Shown: piece by piece, positions 35,544-45,229 of the stretch
Layout: each line of letters opens with the position of its first letter
Position numbering within the stretch: the first letter of the stretch is position 1
Origin: Bacteroides helcogenes P 36-108
Lineage (GTDB): Bacteria; Bacteroidota; Bacteroidia; Bacteroidales; Bacteroidaceae
Direction: 5' to 3'
DNA: 64,000 bases
Assembly: GCF_000186225.1 (NCBI RefSeq)
Contig: NC_014933.1
Coordinates: 3,844,001-3,908,000, forward strand
The notes under the pieces: model-generated
Database searches by the model: none
Told to the model about the DNA's origin: nothing
What the model saw: only the letters and a program-made list of their open reading frames with translations
Position numbers and translations under genes: made by a program

Positions 35544-36857
35544 ATGAAACGATTCGATATAATAACATTAAGCGTATTGGCAATCATCGCTCTGGCTTCG
35601 TGCGAACTGAGAGACGAACTGAAAGGGAACCTTACAAGCAAGACGGATACAGGCGCTTTGGAATTGAGCGTTGCCGTGAAGCAGCCCGCCGCACAGACAC
35701 GCGCAGACATAAACACCGGTGACTTCCCGGTAGTGATAGAAGGAAAAAGCACAGATGTGGCTGACGTCAAAAAAGAATATGCCACCGTTGCTGAAATGCC
35801 GGCAAGTGTATCATTGGCTGTGGGCACTTATACAGTAACATCGCACACGCCGGGCACTCTCGAAAAAAAGATGGACAGACCTTACTACGGCGGAAGTACG
35901 GAAATGACAATAACGAAAGGGATCACCACAACGACCAACGTCACTTGCAAAATGAAAAACAGCCGGCTTCAGATGAATTACGGTGACGATTTCAAAAGCA
36001 ACTTCCAGGCTTGGACCATCACGATAGACGACGGAACAAATACGGTGTTGTCCTACGACCATACAAACACCACCCCGGAGGCAATCTACTGGGCGTTTGA
36101 TGAAAATGCAGTAACAGCCATCACTATCAACATCAAAGCCAAAACCACTACCGGAAATACAGTAAGCGAGAGCCGCACATTCAAAAAAAGCGATGCAGCA
36201 CAAAAATATGATGATGTGACCGACTTCTTTAACGGCGGCGATGCACTGGACATCAATATGGGAGCAGTGGAATCTTCTACAGGAAATGTGACGGGAATTA
36301 CCATCACAACGAATATTACTTTTGAGAACCACGGAGAAACGGTGGAAATTCCGGTGGATGACGAAACCGGCACTACCGAACCGACAGAGCCTACTGACCC
36401 AACTGACCCAACCGATCCGGACACAAATGCACCGACACTGAAACTGCCGACAAATGCAACCTATTCTGTGGACGGCACAGGAATGCCCGCAAGTGCAGAC
36501 GCGCTGATTACAGCGACTGACGGATTAAAGAGTATCGTTGTAAAAATCACGGCAGGTAACGATGCTTTCGATGCGATATTAACCGATCTCAAGATGGATG
36601 GTCAAAGTTTCATAACAGGGGTTGACCTTATTGACAACGCTGATTTTGACAAATTGGTAAAAAGCGTAATAGGTGAAGCCGCATCGGCTCCACATGATGG
36701 AGATACGGAATATACTTTCCAAATCGGTGTCTTCTTTACCTTTTTGAACATAACAGGAGCGACCGATTCCGGCAAATCACACCAATTTGACATTACCGTA
36801 ACAGACAAAAACGGAAAAACGGTAACAGGAACCTATCAAGTTACCATCACGGAATAA
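35544..36857 (+). CDS. DUF4493-type lipoprotein with extra C-terminal domain
   Basis: The 437-residue protein has a lipobox ending LASC (Cys20), a strand GALELSVAV and Thr-Arg at 52-53. The DUF4493 core spans about 36-270 with PYYGGSTEMTITKG and V-x-C near 131-135. A Thr-Pro-Asp/Glu linker (TEPTEPTDPTDPTDPD, 278-293) joins a second domain (about 294-437) with beta-rich Ig-like character and the end ITVTDKNGKTVTGTYQVTIT. The linker suggests two separately folded, exposed domains. It starts 35 bases after the previous gene. Confidence 0.78.
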   Translation: MKRFDIITLSVLAIIALASCELRDELKGNLTSKTDTGALELSVAVKQPAAQTRADINTGDFPVVIEGKSTDVADVKKEYATVAEMPASVSLAVGTYTVTSHTPGTLEKKMDRPYYGGSTEMTITKGITTTTNVTCKMKNSRLQMNYGDDFKSNFQAWTITIDDGTNTVLSYDHTNTTPEAIYWAFDENAVTAITINIKAKTTTGNTVSESRTFKKSDAAQKYDDVTDFFNGGDALDINMGAVESSTGNVTGITITTNITFENHGETVEIPVDDETGTTEPTEPTDPTDPTDPDTNAPTLKLPTNATYSVDGTGMPASADALITATDGLKSIVVKITAGNDAFDAILTDLKMDGQSFITGVDLIDNADFDKLVKSVIGEAASAPHDGDTEYTFQIGVFFTFLNITGATDSGKSHQFDITVTDKNGKTVTGTYQVTITE

Positions 36858-36863
36858 AAGGAA

Positions 36864-38675
36864 ATGAAGAAGATGAAAAATATATATTCTATATTCACCA
36901 TACTGTTTTTCACGGTATGCATATTCTCTTGCCAAGAAGAGGACAGCATAAATGAAGCCGGCTATCTTCGTCTGGCAATAGAGACGAACTCCTACGTCAA
37001 TGCACAGACAAAAGTTGCAGATGATTATAATCCCAAACAAATCGCCATACAAATACTCAATGCAAACAATGAGGTTGTGAAAGAAGAAGATGATTGGGAA
37101 ATGCTTAAAAACAAGCAGATAAGGTTGACACCGGGCACATATACCATCAAAGCCTCCTCCAATGGCTTTGATGGTTCGGAATCGGGTTTCGATATACCTT
37201 ATTATGCAGGCAGCACACAAGTCACCGTTGTAAAAGGTAAAGAAGTGACCGCAGATATTACTTGTACATTGGCCAATGTCAAAGTTACGGTAAACTTCGA
37301 CCGGACATTTATGGATGCTTTCAATTCTGCAGAAGCAACGGTCGCTTCCAAACTGAATGGAGTAGCAACATTGAACTTCAAAATGGGAACTGCCACGAAA
37401 TCAGCCTATTTCCCTGTTGGGAATCTGACTTCTACCATTTCTGTAGTAAACCATGCCGGAAAGTCTTTCTCGCAGACCGACAAAATCAACGGCGTAAAAG
37501 CCCGCGACCATTATATATTGAACTATAAAGTGGCCGAAAGCGGTTCTGCCGGAGGCGTAAACGTCACGGTAGATGATACGCAAACCATTTATACATTTAC
37601 ATTCAATGTCTCTACGGAAGCTACCACAAGTCTGGACGTGAAGACCGCCAACGCGTGGAGCAGCTTCGCCTATCTGGAAGGCTCGATAGGTTCTTCCGTT
37701 GAAGAGCTTGACGCCACTTGCATGACTTTTGAATACAAATTGGCATCCGCGGATACATGGACTTCCATCACCGCAGCAAAAGACGGAGAAGCTTTTAAAG
37801 CTACATTGACCGGATTAACACCCAATACGGCTTACGTCTATCGGATGGTTTACAAGAAAGGCAGCAATGAATATGCAAGTGAGGCATCCAATTTTACTAC
37901 AGAGAGCCAGACAGCATTGGTAAACGGAAACTTGGACGATTGGTACAAGTCCGGAAAGACCTGGTATGCAGCATCCGAAGCCTACTTCACCGCCAACGGC
38001 TCTTTCTGGGACTCAAGTAATCCGGGTACAACTACGGAGGCAGGGGCAATAATCAATGTCAACCCAACGCAAGGAAACAGTTCCACCGTACATACCGCGG
38101 GAGGAAAATCGGCAGAATTGAAATCGCAATACGCTGGTTTCCTTACTCTGGGACAGTTTGCTGCGGCAAGTTTATACACCGGAAGTTTCAGCGGATTGGT
38201 AGGTACAGACGGCGCAAAGATTGACTTTGGCCAACCTTTCACGGCTCGTCCTACGCAACTGCACGGTTGGTTCCAATACTCCACGGCAGCGATGAACTAC
38301 GTGGGAAACAACACGCCTGCAAGCCTCGGCATCGTGAAGGGCGAGACGCCGGACGTATGCTCCATCTATATCGCCTTGACCACAAGAACCTACCAGGTGG
38401 ACAATACTAAGACCGAAACTTTCATTGACTTTGACAATGACGAAGGTATCGTGGCTTACGGTGAACTTCCCCTGTCCGAGAGTGTCCCCACCAACGGTGC
38501 ATGGAAAGAATTCAATATCGACCTGAAATACCGCAACCTGACTACCAAGCCCACGCATATCATTATAGTATGCTCGGCCAGCAAGTATGGCGACTATTTC
38601 ACCGGCAGTGATAGCAGTTTGATGTACGTTGACGATTTAGAGTTGATTTATGGCAACACTCCTTCCGTCAAATAA
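36864..38675 (+). CDS. DUF4493-PCMD lipoprotein
   Basis: The 603-residue protein has a lipobox ending FSC (Cys23) and a strand GYLRLAIET followed by Thr-Lys at 49-50, where other family members have Thr-Arg. The DUF4493 core includes IPYYAGSTQVTVVKGKEV and ITCTLANVKVTV. A fibronectin-type-III-like module follows at about 250-350 (LTGLTPNTAYVYRMVYKKG). Residues 365-603 are a PCMD domain (putative carbohydrate metabolism, jelly-roll-like), seen in LVNGNLDDWYKSG, AIDFGQPF-like strands and YVDDLELIYG. It is a candidate adhesive or sugar-binding subunit. A terminator-like hairpin follows it. Confidence 0.8.
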   Translation: MKKMKNIYSIFTILFFTVCIFSCQEEDSINEAGYLRLAIETNSYVNAQTKVADDYNPKQIAIQILNANNEVVKEEDDWEMLKNKQIRLTPGTYTIKASSNGFDGSESGFDIPYYAGSTQVTVVKGKEVTADITCTLANVKVTVNFDRTFMDAFNSAEATVASKLNGVATLNFKMGTATKSAYFPVGNLTSTISVVNHAGKSFSQTDKINGVKARDHYILNYKVAESGSAGGVNVTVDDTQTIYTFTFNVSTEATTSLDVKTANAWSSFAYLEGSIGSSVEELDATCMTFEYKLASADTWTSITAAKDGEAFKATLTGLTPNTAYVYRMVYKKGSNEYASEASNFTTESQTALVNGNLDDWYKSGKTWYAASEAYFTANGSFWDSSNPGTTTEAGAIINVNPTQGNSSTVHTAGGKSAELKSQYAGFLTLGQFAAASLYTGSFSGLVGTDGAKIDFGQPFTARPTQLHGWFQYSTAAMNYVGNNTPASLGIVKGETPDVCSIYIALTTRTYQVDNTKTETFIDFDNDEGIVAYGELPLSESVPTNGAWKEFNIDLKYRNLTTKPTHIIIVCSASKYGDYFTGSDSSLMYVDDLELIYGNTPSVK

Positions 38676-38699
38676 TACATCAGCCCAATTATAACCCTT

Positions 38700-38747
38700 A
38701 ACCGTGAGGAGGCTTACAACCTCCTCACGGTTACAGTCGTTTTTTTA
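38700..38747 (+). terminator. Internal terminator in DUF4493/PCMD cluster
   Basis: Thirteen-base perfect arms (38700-38712 and 38720-38732) around a 7-nt loop, then a seven-T run (38740-38746). It sits just before the ATG of the barrel gene at 38751, so the T-run overlaps that gene's ribosome site. Confidence 0.75.
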
Positions 38748-38750
38748 TAT

Positions 38751-39602
38751 ATGAAAATCAAACAAGTATTATCCATACTGCTGCTATCGGCAGGAATTGC
38801 CTCGGCAGACGCAAGTACATTGCCGAGTGCAGGTGAAAACAATTCGCCGAAAGACAGCATCATCCTGGCAGATTCCGTAGGAAAGACTTACAGCACTGCC
38901 CCCGACGTAAAGAAGAAAAAGTTTGTACGCCCACAGCGTATCGACCGGGAAATCATGAAAACCGTATTCATTCCCAAGGGACAATGGATGGCAGGAGGAA
39001 CAGTATCTTATTCGGAACACGACGAGGATAATCTGAATTTCTTAGTGCTGAAAAACGTGCAAGGTTTGGGCTATACATTCAATGTCAGTCCATACGTGGG
39101 GTATTTCTTCAAGGATAACGTATCCGCCGGCATGCGCTTCGGCTATAACCGCACCTACCTTGACCTCGACAATTTTGAATTGAATTTGGGAGAGGATTTC
39201 AACATCAACCTGAAAAATCTCTATTGGCTGGAACACCAATATGATGTTTCAGGATTTCTGCGCACCTACATGCCCATCGGGAAAAGCAAGATATTCGGAC
39301 TGTTCAATGAAGTGCGACTGACATACGGATACTCCACCGGAAAGAATTCCACCGGTTCGGGCACAGAGTATGACGGAACCTTTGAACGGACGCACAGCCT
39401 GCAGATAGGTATCGCACCGGGAATGGCGGCATTCATCACCGACTACTCGGCAGTGGAAGTATCGGTGGGCGTAATGGGCTACAACTTCAAATGGCAAAAG
39501 CAAGTAACCAACCAGATAGAAACCGGTAAGCGGAGAACATCTTCCGGCAACTTCAAGATAAACCTGTTCTCCATAAACATCGGAATGACATTCTATTTAT
39601 AA
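38751..39602 (+). CDS. Outer-membrane beta-barrel protein
   Basis: The 283-residue protein has a signal peptide (MKIKQVLSILLLSAGIASADA) and a charged N-terminal region (to about 60). From about 75 on it alternates polar and hydrophobic strands typical of a small barrel: QWMAGGTVSYSEHDEDN, FNVSPYVGYFFKDNVSAGMRFGYN, IFGLFNEVRLTYGY, and a final NIGMTFYL. It is not a lipoprotein, unlike its six neighbours. It has no match that I recognise beyond outer-membrane protein of this shape. It could anchor or export the lipoproteins of the cluster. Confidence 0.72.
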   Translation: MKIKQVLSILLLSAGIASADASTLPSAGENNSPKDSIILADSVGKTYSTAPDVKKKKFVRPQRIDREIMKTVFIPKGQWMAGGTVSYSEHDEDNLNFLVLKNVQGLGYTFNVSPYVGYFFKDNVSAGMRFGYNRTYLDLDNFELNLGEDFNINLKNLYWLEHQYDVSGFLRTYMPIGKSKIFGLFNEVRLTYGYSTGKNSTGSGTEYDGTFERTHSLQIGIAPGMAAFITDYSAVEVSVGVMGYNFKWQKQVTNQIETGKRRTSSGNFKINLFSINIGMTFYL

Positions 39603-39622
39603 AACCGTAAACCGCAACTGAA

Positions 39623-41278
39623 ATGAATATAAAGAATTTTGCATACCATTTGTTTTGTCTGCTGTCTGTTGCCGCCTGCGCCATAGAAAACGATATTCCC
39701 TACCCCATTGTGGATGGAAGCATACAGGCTATGGAAGTGGAAGGACAATGCGACGCTGAAGGAAACAGCAGCACGCAAAGCACCATCAACAAAACCAACC
39801 GTACCGTTATTCTTTATGTGGATGATACCGTGGACTTGAAAAAACTGCGCATCACAAAACTCACCGTAAACAACAACGCGGCACTCGTACTTGATTCTGC
39901 CGTATGCAACAACCATTCCAAATTCCCCGGCATGGGATTCGAGTCTCTGGACAACCTTCCCATATCTTCGGACACTCGCGTGAATTTCTCCGATGCCGTG
40001 ATTTTCACACTACGAACCTATCAAGACTATCTGTGGAAAGTGACCGTAAAACAGATTCTCAACCGAAACATCGTTCTCGAAAATCAAATAGGAAAAGCCG
40101 TGATAGACGACATCAACCGGAACATCGTGATATATGTGGCAAAAAGCCAACCTTTGGACAAAATAAAAGTAACCGGATTCAACCTTGGCGGAGCACACGG
40201 CAGTGTTACTCCCGACCCCACTGCATCGGCAACCTTCGATTTTTCCGAACCTTGCACTTTCTACGTATCACATGCTTGGGAAGAAACCAGCCATAAATGG
40301 ACGGTCTATGTCTATCAGACGGAAGACGGTGCATCCGCCTCAGCCGAAGTATTTCCGAGGACTACCAATGCCACACTGTCCGGCAACATACAGAGTGGGA
40401 AGACGCCTGTGATAGAATACAAGAAGGCAAGTGACAACACCTGGAATACATTGGCATCATCTGCCGTAAACGTCAATGGAACAAGCTATACGGCATCGCT
40501 GAGCAACTTGTCTCCCGGCACTGCCTACCAATATCGCGTGAGCGTGGACGGAACAGCCGGCAGCGCACAGTCGTTCAACACTGCCCCCGCCACGGCACTG
40601 ACCGACGGTGACTTTGACAACTGGTATCAGGACGGCAAACTATGGAATCCGTGGAGTTCGGGCGGCACTTCTTTCTGGGACACGGGAAATCGTGGAGCCA
40701 TCACCATCAGCGACAGCAACTCCGTACCCACAGACGAGACCTGCACCGGAACAGGACAAGCGGCTCTGCTGGAATCCAAATATCTGGTACTGAAGTTTGC
40801 CGCAGGGAATATCTTCACCGGCAGTTATCTGAAAACGGTGGGAACCAACGGCGTATTGAGTTTCGGCAGGCCTTTCACTTCCTTTCCGTCGAAGCTACGC
40901 ATCCACTATAAATACACCTCCGTCACCATAGACAAGGCGGGAGACGATGATTATGCCTACCTGAAAGGGCGACCGGACTCTTGCCACATCTATATCGCAC
41001 TTACGGATTGGAATGAACCGAGAGAAATCCGCACTCGCCCCAGCGAACGGCAATTGTTTGAAAAGAGTGATCCTAACATAATAGCATACGCCGAACTGAT
41101 AAAGGGAGAAACCGTATCTTCTTATCAAGAGGTGGAACTTCCTCTGGAATACCGCTACACCAACCGTACTCCCAAATACATAGTAGTGGTGGCCAGTGCC
41201 AGCAAGTACGGCGACTTCTTCACCGGAGGTGTAGGGAGCAAGTTGTGGATAGACAATTTTGAATTGATTTACGATTAA
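39623..41278 (+). CDS. PCMD-domain lipoprotein
   Basis: The 551-residue protein has a lipobox ending VAAC (Cys19). Two related beta modules lie at about 50-145 and 150-230, each with an NR-x-VI-x-YV strand (NRTVILYVDDTVDLKKLRIT, NRNIVIYVAKSQPLDKIKVT). A fibronectin-III-like module follows (about 240-325, LSNLSPGTAYQYRVSVDG). Residues 330-551 are a PCMD domain (LTDGDFDNWYQDGKLW, ending KLWIDNFELIYD) like that of the gene at 36864. It lacks the Thr-Arg site, so it may be an unprocessed anchor or tip. It lies 20 bases after the barrel gene. Confidence 0.8.
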   Translation: MNIKNFAYHLFCLLSVAACAIENDIPYPIVDGSIQAMEVEGQCDAEGNSSTQSTINKTNRTVILYVDDTVDLKKLRITKLTVNNNAALVLDSAVCNNHSKFPGMGFESLDNLPISSDTRVNFSDAVIFTLRTYQDYLWKVTVKQILNRNIVLENQIGKAVIDDINRNIVIYVAKSQPLDKIKVTGFNLGGAHGSVTPDPTASATFDFSEPCTFYVSHAWEETSHKWTVYVYQTEDGASASAEVFPRTTNATLSGNIQSGKTPVIEYKKASDNTWNTLASSAVNVNGTSYTASLSNLSPGTAYQYRVSVDGTAGSAQSFNTAPATALTDGDFDNWYQDGKLWNPWSSGGTSFWDTGNRGAITISDSNSVPTDETCTGTGQAALLESKYLVLKFAAGNIFTGSYLKTVGTNGVLSFGRPFTSFPSKLRIHYKYTSVTIDKAGDDDYAYLKGRPDSCHIYIALTDWNEPREIRTRPSERQLFEKSDPNIIAYAELIKGETVSSYQEVELPLEYRYTNRTPKYIVVVASASKYGDFFTGGVGSKLWIDNFELIYD

Positions 41279-41306
41279 AGTTTAAGTTTAGTGCATCCAT
41301 ATCAGT

Positions 41307-43448
41307 ATGAAACGAATTATAAGACTTTTTTCTATATTGCCATTGAGCCTTTTCTTCATGGCTTGCCACAATGACGAAGAACCGGCTACGGAAAGCAAAG
41401 GATTCCTTATATCACTGGAAGATGAAGTGGTGGACATTGCTTCACGATCCACACCCGCCGAGATTGGGAAACCCGTTGCCGACAACTTCAGACTGAAGAT
41501 AACAAGCCACAAGACGGGCGGAGACATCTATAATGCTGCTTATACCAGCAAAGTGATTCCTGCCTCTGCCGGCACTTACAGTTTGACCGCATCGTGTGGC
41601 GAAAATGCCGTATTGGCATGGGACAGCCCTTACTATGAGGGAATTGCAGAGGCGGAGATAACAACCAACAAAACCACTTCCGTCACCATTCCCTGCAAAG
41701 TGGCCAACAGCCTGCTTTCCATAACGTTCACCAATCCGGAAAGATTCGCTTCACAGTACAGTGCGTATGGAGTAAGAGTAAAGATAGGAGAATTCTCTCT
41801 CAACATAGAGAAGGAAAATATACAGAAAAGCGCCTATTTCCGGGCAGGTTCCGTCGTAGAACTGATATTCTACGGTACGCTGATTGACAACGGGCAGCAA
41901 GTTTCCATGCCCATCACCAACGGGAAGTTGCCTGCCACCTACGAGGCAGGCACGCACACCAAGCTGTCACTCACTGCGGCAACGCCCGTGGCCGGAACAA
42001 TTCTCACGATAGACAAGGTGGAAGTGGAAAAAGTTACCATAGCAGCAACCATACCCATGGAGTGGCTTCCGAAACCGAAGGTATCCGGCTTTAACGGAAA
42101 GAGAACGCTTGAATATACCGAGACGGCAGATGCTCCGGCAGATGCAATCATCAGCTACAACGCCTATTCGCCGATACAGGACATAGAGTTTGCGTTTGAC
42201 TTCAAGGACACACAATATACAAGTTACAACAAGACTTACACGCTCTCTGCCCTGACGGACGAGGAGCGCACAGCACTGAATGGCATAGGCATTGCACTGC
42301 CCACGCTCGACGGCAGTTCCACCGAAGGAACCATTGACCTGAAAGCACTGACAGAGAACTTGCAGACAAATGCAGGGACGGAAGTGGTGAACACATTCAA
42401 GCTCCGGGTGAAAGCCAACAACCGCTGGAGCAGCGAAGAAGGGGAAAGCTATACGATTGATGTGAAGAAGCCGGAATTCACGGTAAGCGTTTCTCCCGGA
42501 AATATTTGGACGAAGGAATTTACAATGAATGCCCTGAAGGAGAATCAAGTGAAAACCGGAAACTTTGACAGGCTAAGTAAAAATATGAGCTATCAATGCA
42601 GCACTGACGGCGTAAATTGGATGACATTAAACAGCGATTTGCGCAAAGACGGATTGAAGCCCAATACTTCATACTACATCAGAGGGGTGTATAGACAGGC
42701 TATTCCGGGAGAGACAGTCAAACTAAAAACGTATGACGCTTATCAAATACCCAATTCCACATTAGATAACGGATACTCTACAACATATCCCAAAAGCAAG
42801 AATCCTCTATATACCTTCAATGAAGGATGGATTGGAACACGGAATCCTTTAACATGCCACACAAGCGGAGTAAACGCATTCTATGTTTCAAAATCAAGCA
42901 CATTACCTATCAGTGATAACAACAGCACCGTAGCACACATGATGACCATTGGCTGGGGTTCAGGAAACACATGTTCCTTCGGTAATAAATCAGGTAGTGT
43001 CATTTACAATATTTCTGCCGGTATCGTATGTGTCGGAGATTACAATGCAGACAATGACAATATCACCGCAAAAGAAGCGTTTATTCGTCCAACCTCGCTT
43101 AGCTTTACCTATAAGGCCGCGCCTTATAATAATGACGAATATCTAATCGAGATCTACCTGATAAACAAAACCGAAGATACCGAAAACATTATCGGCTTCG
43201 GTTCCATGCAGTCAGGGGCAACCGTCAGTGCTTATACGACAGTACCTATATCCATCGTCTATTATGACGCGATGAAAGAGATGCCCATTTCACACATTAA
43301 AATAATATTCAAAGCAGGTACAAAAGAGGATCGCGATCATCTTGAAGACAAATTCAGAGACGCAAGCGTCTGGAATGGATATACAAATGCATATATCGTA
43401 GGCAGCCAGTTCTGGTTAGATTCTTTTACTCTCAATTATGACAAATAA
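41307..43448 (+). CDS. Large DUF4493-type lipoprotein with PCMD-like end
   Basis: The 713-residue protein has a lipobox ending FMAC (Cys20), a strand GFLISLED and an Arg at residue 47 (ASRSTP). The DUF4493 core (about 30-240) shows SPYYEGIAEAEITTNK and V-x-C. A long beta-rich middle (about 250-450) includes YNAYSPIQDIEFAFD and LKDGLKPNTSYYIRGVY (fibronectin-like). The last 240 residues (from about 475: NSTLDNGYSTTYPKSK) have the strand order of a PCMD domain ending WLDSFTLNYDK, though more diverged. It starts 28 bases after the previous gene. Confidence 0.72.
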   Translation: MKRIIRLFSILPLSLFFMACHNDEEPATESKGFLISLEDEVVDIASRSTPAEIGKPVADNFRLKITSHKTGGDIYNAAYTSKVIPASAGTYSLTASCGENAVLAWDSPYYEGIAEAEITTNKTTSVTIPCKVANSLLSITFTNPERFASQYSAYGVRVKIGEFSLNIEKENIQKSAYFRAGSVVELIFYGTLIDNGQQVSMPITNGKLPATYEAGTHTKLSLTAATPVAGTILTIDKVEVEKVTIAATIPMEWLPKPKVSGFNGKRTLEYTETADAPADAIISYNAYSPIQDIEFAFDFKDTQYTSYNKTYTLSALTDEERTALNGIGIALPTLDGSSTEGTIDLKALTENLQTNAGTEVVNTFKLRVKANNRWSSEEGESYTIDVKKPEFTVSVSPGNIWTKEFTMNALKENQVKTGNFDRLSKNMSYQCSTDGVNWMTLNSDLRKDGLKPNTSYYIRGVYRQAIPGETVKLKTYDAYQIPNSTLDNGYSTTYPKSKNPLYTFNEGWIGTRNPLTCHTSGVNAFYVSKSSTLPISDNNSTVAHMMTIGWGSGNTCSFGNKSGSVIYNISAGIVCVGDYNADNDNITAKEAFIRPTSLSFTYKAAPYNNDEYLIEIYLINKTEDTENIIGFGSMQSGATVSAYTTVPISIVYYDAMKEMPISHIKIIFKAGTKEDRDHLEDKFRDASVWNGYTNAYIVGSQFWLDSFTLNYDK

Positions 43449-43450
43449 CA

Positions 43451-44137
43451 ATGAAACAGATACCATCTATATTAGCAATCGCATTCTTTCTGCTCATCTC
43501 TTGTCAGCAAGAAGAATCCCCTATTAAATCAGGCAAGGGCATCCTCTCCCTCACCTCCGTTGAAGTGCAGGCAGAAACCGTCAGTCAGATAACTACCCGT
43601 GCAGTTGCCCCCGGCCTGATTATCGAAATTATAAAAGAAGACGGAACAACCGCCGCAAAATATGATGAAGGAGCAACTGAAGCAACTGAAAAAATAGTGC
43701 TGGACGCAGGCAACTATACTCTGAAAGCCTACTCGCCCAACTATGGAACTATCTGGAGCAATAATGAAAAAGGTGAGCCTATCTACTACAAGGAACAAAC
43801 ATTCACCATCACAGCCGAAAAAACAAGCTACCTCACCCTGCAAGTTCCTATGACGAATATCGGCATCAGGCTTGTGCTGCCCGGCAACTTCAGCGACTAT
43901 TTCGACAGCCACATCTTTCATGCACAAATAGGCGAACGCAGCGTCAGTCTGCAAAACGGAGAAACGGCTTACTTTCCCTTTCCCGAAAGCAGCGGCATCC
44001 ACTTGCAATACACCCTTTCCGCCGTCAACAAAGACCACGAAACCATGCAGAAAGAAGCGACATACAACGGAACATTTGTGGCAGGACACCTCTATGAAGT
44101 GACTTATTCTCTTGCCACCCGTTCTCTCACATGGTAA
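43451..44137 (+). CDS. Small DUF4493-type lipoprotein
   Basis: The 228-residue protein starts 2 bases after the previous stop. It has a lipobox ending LISC (Cys18), a strand GILSLTSVE and Thr-Arg at 49-50. The DUF4493 body shows IEIIKEDGTTAAKYDEG, LDAGNYTLKAYSPNYG and YYKEQTFTITAEK. It is the last gene of the cluster and has only the DUF4493 domain, like the first gene (34726). It may be a polymer subunit or an anchor. Function is not known. Confidence 0.78.
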   Translation: MKQIPSILAIAFFLLISCQQEESPIKSGKGILSLTSVEVQAETVSQITTRAVAPGLIIEIIKEDGTTAAKYDEGATEATEKIVLDAGNYTLKAYSPNYGTIWSNNEKGEPIYYKEQTFTITAEKTSYLTLQVPMTNIGIRLVLPGNFSDYFDSHIFHAQIGERSVSLQNGETAYFPFPESSGIHLQYTLSAVNKDHETMQKEATYNGTFVAGHLYEVTYSLATRSLTW

Positions 44138-44256
44138 TTGCATTTCCGGCCAAAGAAAAGACTGTTATCATGTAAGGAAAACGGCCGCTTCAACGCGGGG
44201 AAAACGGCTTTCTCAAGAAACTTGTAAAATAAAGGAATTAATATTGCCCTTTTATT

Positions 44257-44264
44257 TACCTTTG
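44257..44264 (+). promoter_or_regulatory. Possible -7 element for menA
   Basis: TACCTTTG matches TAnnTTTG, 24 bases before the menA start. No TTG lies at the ideal distance. Confidence 0.45.
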
Positions 44265-44288
44265 CAAGAGATTCAACAAGAGAAAAAC

Positions 44289-45218
44289 ATGGAAACGATA
44301 AAGACCGACTCGATTCGTGCATGGATACTTGCTGCCCGCCCCAAAACACTGACGGGTGCTGTCGTCCCCGTATTAATAGGAACTTCCCTCACCCTCGCCG
44401 ACGGACAGTTCAAAGTTATGGGCGCCTTATTGTGCCTGCTCTTTGCCTGCGGTATGCAAATAGCTGCCAATTTCATCAACGACCTGTACGACTATCTGAA
44501 AGGTACAGACCGTGAAGACCGCCTTGGGCCGGAACGCGCCTGTGCACAAGGCTGGATCACACCTGAATCCATGAAACGGGGAATAGGTGTCACAGTCATT
44601 CTCGCCTGCCTCACTGGCTGCGGACTTCTGTATGAGAATTGGGGAAAACTGCCCTATGGAGGATGGGAGCTGATACTTTTGGGATTGCTATGCGTGGTTT
44701 TTGCTTTCTTATATACAACAGTACTTTCCTATCATGGCTGGGGAGATCTGTCAGTCCTGATATTTTTCGGCTTTGTTCCCGTAGGCGGAACCTATTACGT
44801 GCAGGCATATACAATTACGGCAGATGTCATAATAGCTTCCGTCATCAGTGGATTGATAATAGATACCTTATTGGTGGTAAACAATTACCGTGACCGCGAG
44901 CAAGATGCAGCAAGCGGCAAGCGCACGCTTATCGTACGTTTTGGCGAACCTTTCGGACGCTACATGTATTTAGGATTGGGGATTGCCGCCACCCTCCTCA
45001 GCCTATGGTTTGCAAGAGACTGGAATCCGACTGCGATACTTCTTCCCTTTTTCTACCTCTTCGCTCATGTACGTACCTGGCAACGGATGTGCAGGATATA
45101 CAGAGGTAAAAAACTAAACAGCATATTAGGCGAGACTTCACGTAATATGCTGCTTATGGGATTACTACTCAGTGCGGTAATTTTGATAGAGTTTCGGACA
45201 ATCTCAAATCTACCGTAA
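44289..45218 (+). CDS. menA: 1,4-dihydroxy-2-naphthoate polyprenyltransferase
   Basis: I chose ATG 44289, after a promoter element at 44257, rather than the in-frame start at 44112 inside the previous gene. The 309-residue membrane protein attaches the isoprenoid tail in menaquinone synthesis, which Bacteroides needs for fumarate respiration. UbiA-family signs are the first motif NFINDLYDYLKGTDREDR near 65-82 (Asp-rich Mg/PPi site) and the second motif VNNYRDREQDAASGKRTL near 199-216. Several membrane helices surround them. It ends 11 bases from the convergent rfbB gene. Confidence 0.92.
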   Translation: METIKTDSIRAWILAARPKTLTGAVVPVLIGTSLTLADGQFKVMGALLCLLFACGMQIAANFINDLYDYLKGTDREDRLGPERACAQGWITPESMKRGIGVTVILACLTGCGLLYENWGKLPYGGWELILLGLLCVVFAFLYTTVLSYHGWGDLSVLIFFGFVPVGGTYYVQAYTITADVIIASVISGLIIDTLLVVNNYRDREQDAASGKRTLIVRFGEPFGRYMYLGLGIAATLLSLWFARDWNPTAILLPFFYLFAHVRTWQRMCRIYRGKKLNSILGETSRNMLLMGLLLSAVILIEFRTISNLP

Positions 45219-45229
45219 CATTTCTTCCC

